From positions 102,766-166,765 of the forward strand of contig BCKT01000021.1 in the NCBI GenBank assembly GCA_003116875.1: 64,000 bases of DNA, in the 5' to 3' direction. This stretch comes from Takashimella koratensis. Taxonomy: Eukaryota; Basidiomycota; Tremellomycetes; Trichosporonales; Tetragoniomycetaceae. The position numbers and the translations under genes are program-made. Within the stretch, counting starts at the first letter, position 1. Each line of letters opens with the position of its first letter. Shown here one piece after another: positions 63,972 to 64,000 of this stretch. The notes beneath the pieces are model-generated. The model made no database searches. It was given only the letters and a program-made list of their open reading frames with translations, and was not told the DNA's origin.

Positions 63972-64000
63972 TTAGGGGGTTAGGGGGTTAGGGGGTTAGG
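63972..64000 (+). repeat. Telomere repeat (TTAGGGGG)n, chromosome end
   Basis: Three exact TTAGGGGG units plus TTAGG reach the last base, G-rich strand running 5' to 3' towards the end, as expected at a right-hand telomere. The unit is that reported for Cryptococcus, which supports a tremellomycete origin. Confidence 0.93.

Noticed and set aside
1..64000. tRNA, rRNA, CRISPR or riboswitch
   Set aside because: Scanned by eye for GGTTCRANNCC T-loops, rRNA-like blocks and spaced repeats; nothing convincing was found.

Overview
The window is the end of a fungal chromosome, most likely from a Tremellomycete yeast (Trichosporonales or a close relative). The last 29 bases are telomere repeats of unit TTAGGGGG, as known from Cryptococcus. 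Genes are broken by very short GT-AG introns, many of them 31-32 nt, with a CTGAC/CTAAC branch point only a few bases before the 3' splice site. Coding regions are GC-rich. No tRNA, rRNA, CRISPR or intact transposon was recognised.

Region 1 (1-30.7 kb) is dense with catabolic genes: a D-2-hydroxyacid dehydrogenase (cut by the window edge), a PhyH dioxygenase, a FET4-like iron permease, adenine deaminase, a DAO-type FAD oxidase, 5-oxoprolinase/hydantoinase, an aldo-keto reductase, three DAL5/FEN2-type MFS transporters, an amidase, a 2OG-Fe(II) oxygenase and a RidA imine deaminase, plus three Zn2Cys6 regulators. Three times an oxygenase or oxidase gene runs tail-to-tail into a Zn2Cys6 gene, with 3' ends less than 10 bp apart or overlapping. 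An identical 18-bp sequence occurs in the two divergent promoters of the amidase-MFS-oxygenase-regulator-RidA block. Together this looks like a subtelomeric system for scavenging nitrogen from purines, amides, lactams and amino acids; the exact substrates cannot be read from the sequence.

Region 2 (30.7-53.7 kb) is richer in surface and secreted proteins: two paralogous four-helix membrane proteins of unknown function, an SPFH/band 7 protein, a secreted carboxylesterase gene interrupted by one stop codon, an amidase relic, a secreted protein of unknown family, a secreted beta-lactamase-like serine hydrolase, two related cysteine-rich secreted proteins, and a head-to-head pair of related coiled-coil proteins.

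Region 3 (53.7-64 kb) is subtelomeric and gene-poor. Its one clear intact gene is a secreted purple acid phosphatase at 60.8-62.7 kb. A decayed protein kinase fragment lies at 63.06-63.42 kb, just before the telomere.

Exon boundaries were read by eye from splice signals and from continuity of family motifs. Outer ends of most CDS are reliable; internal splice sites and some starts are inferred.
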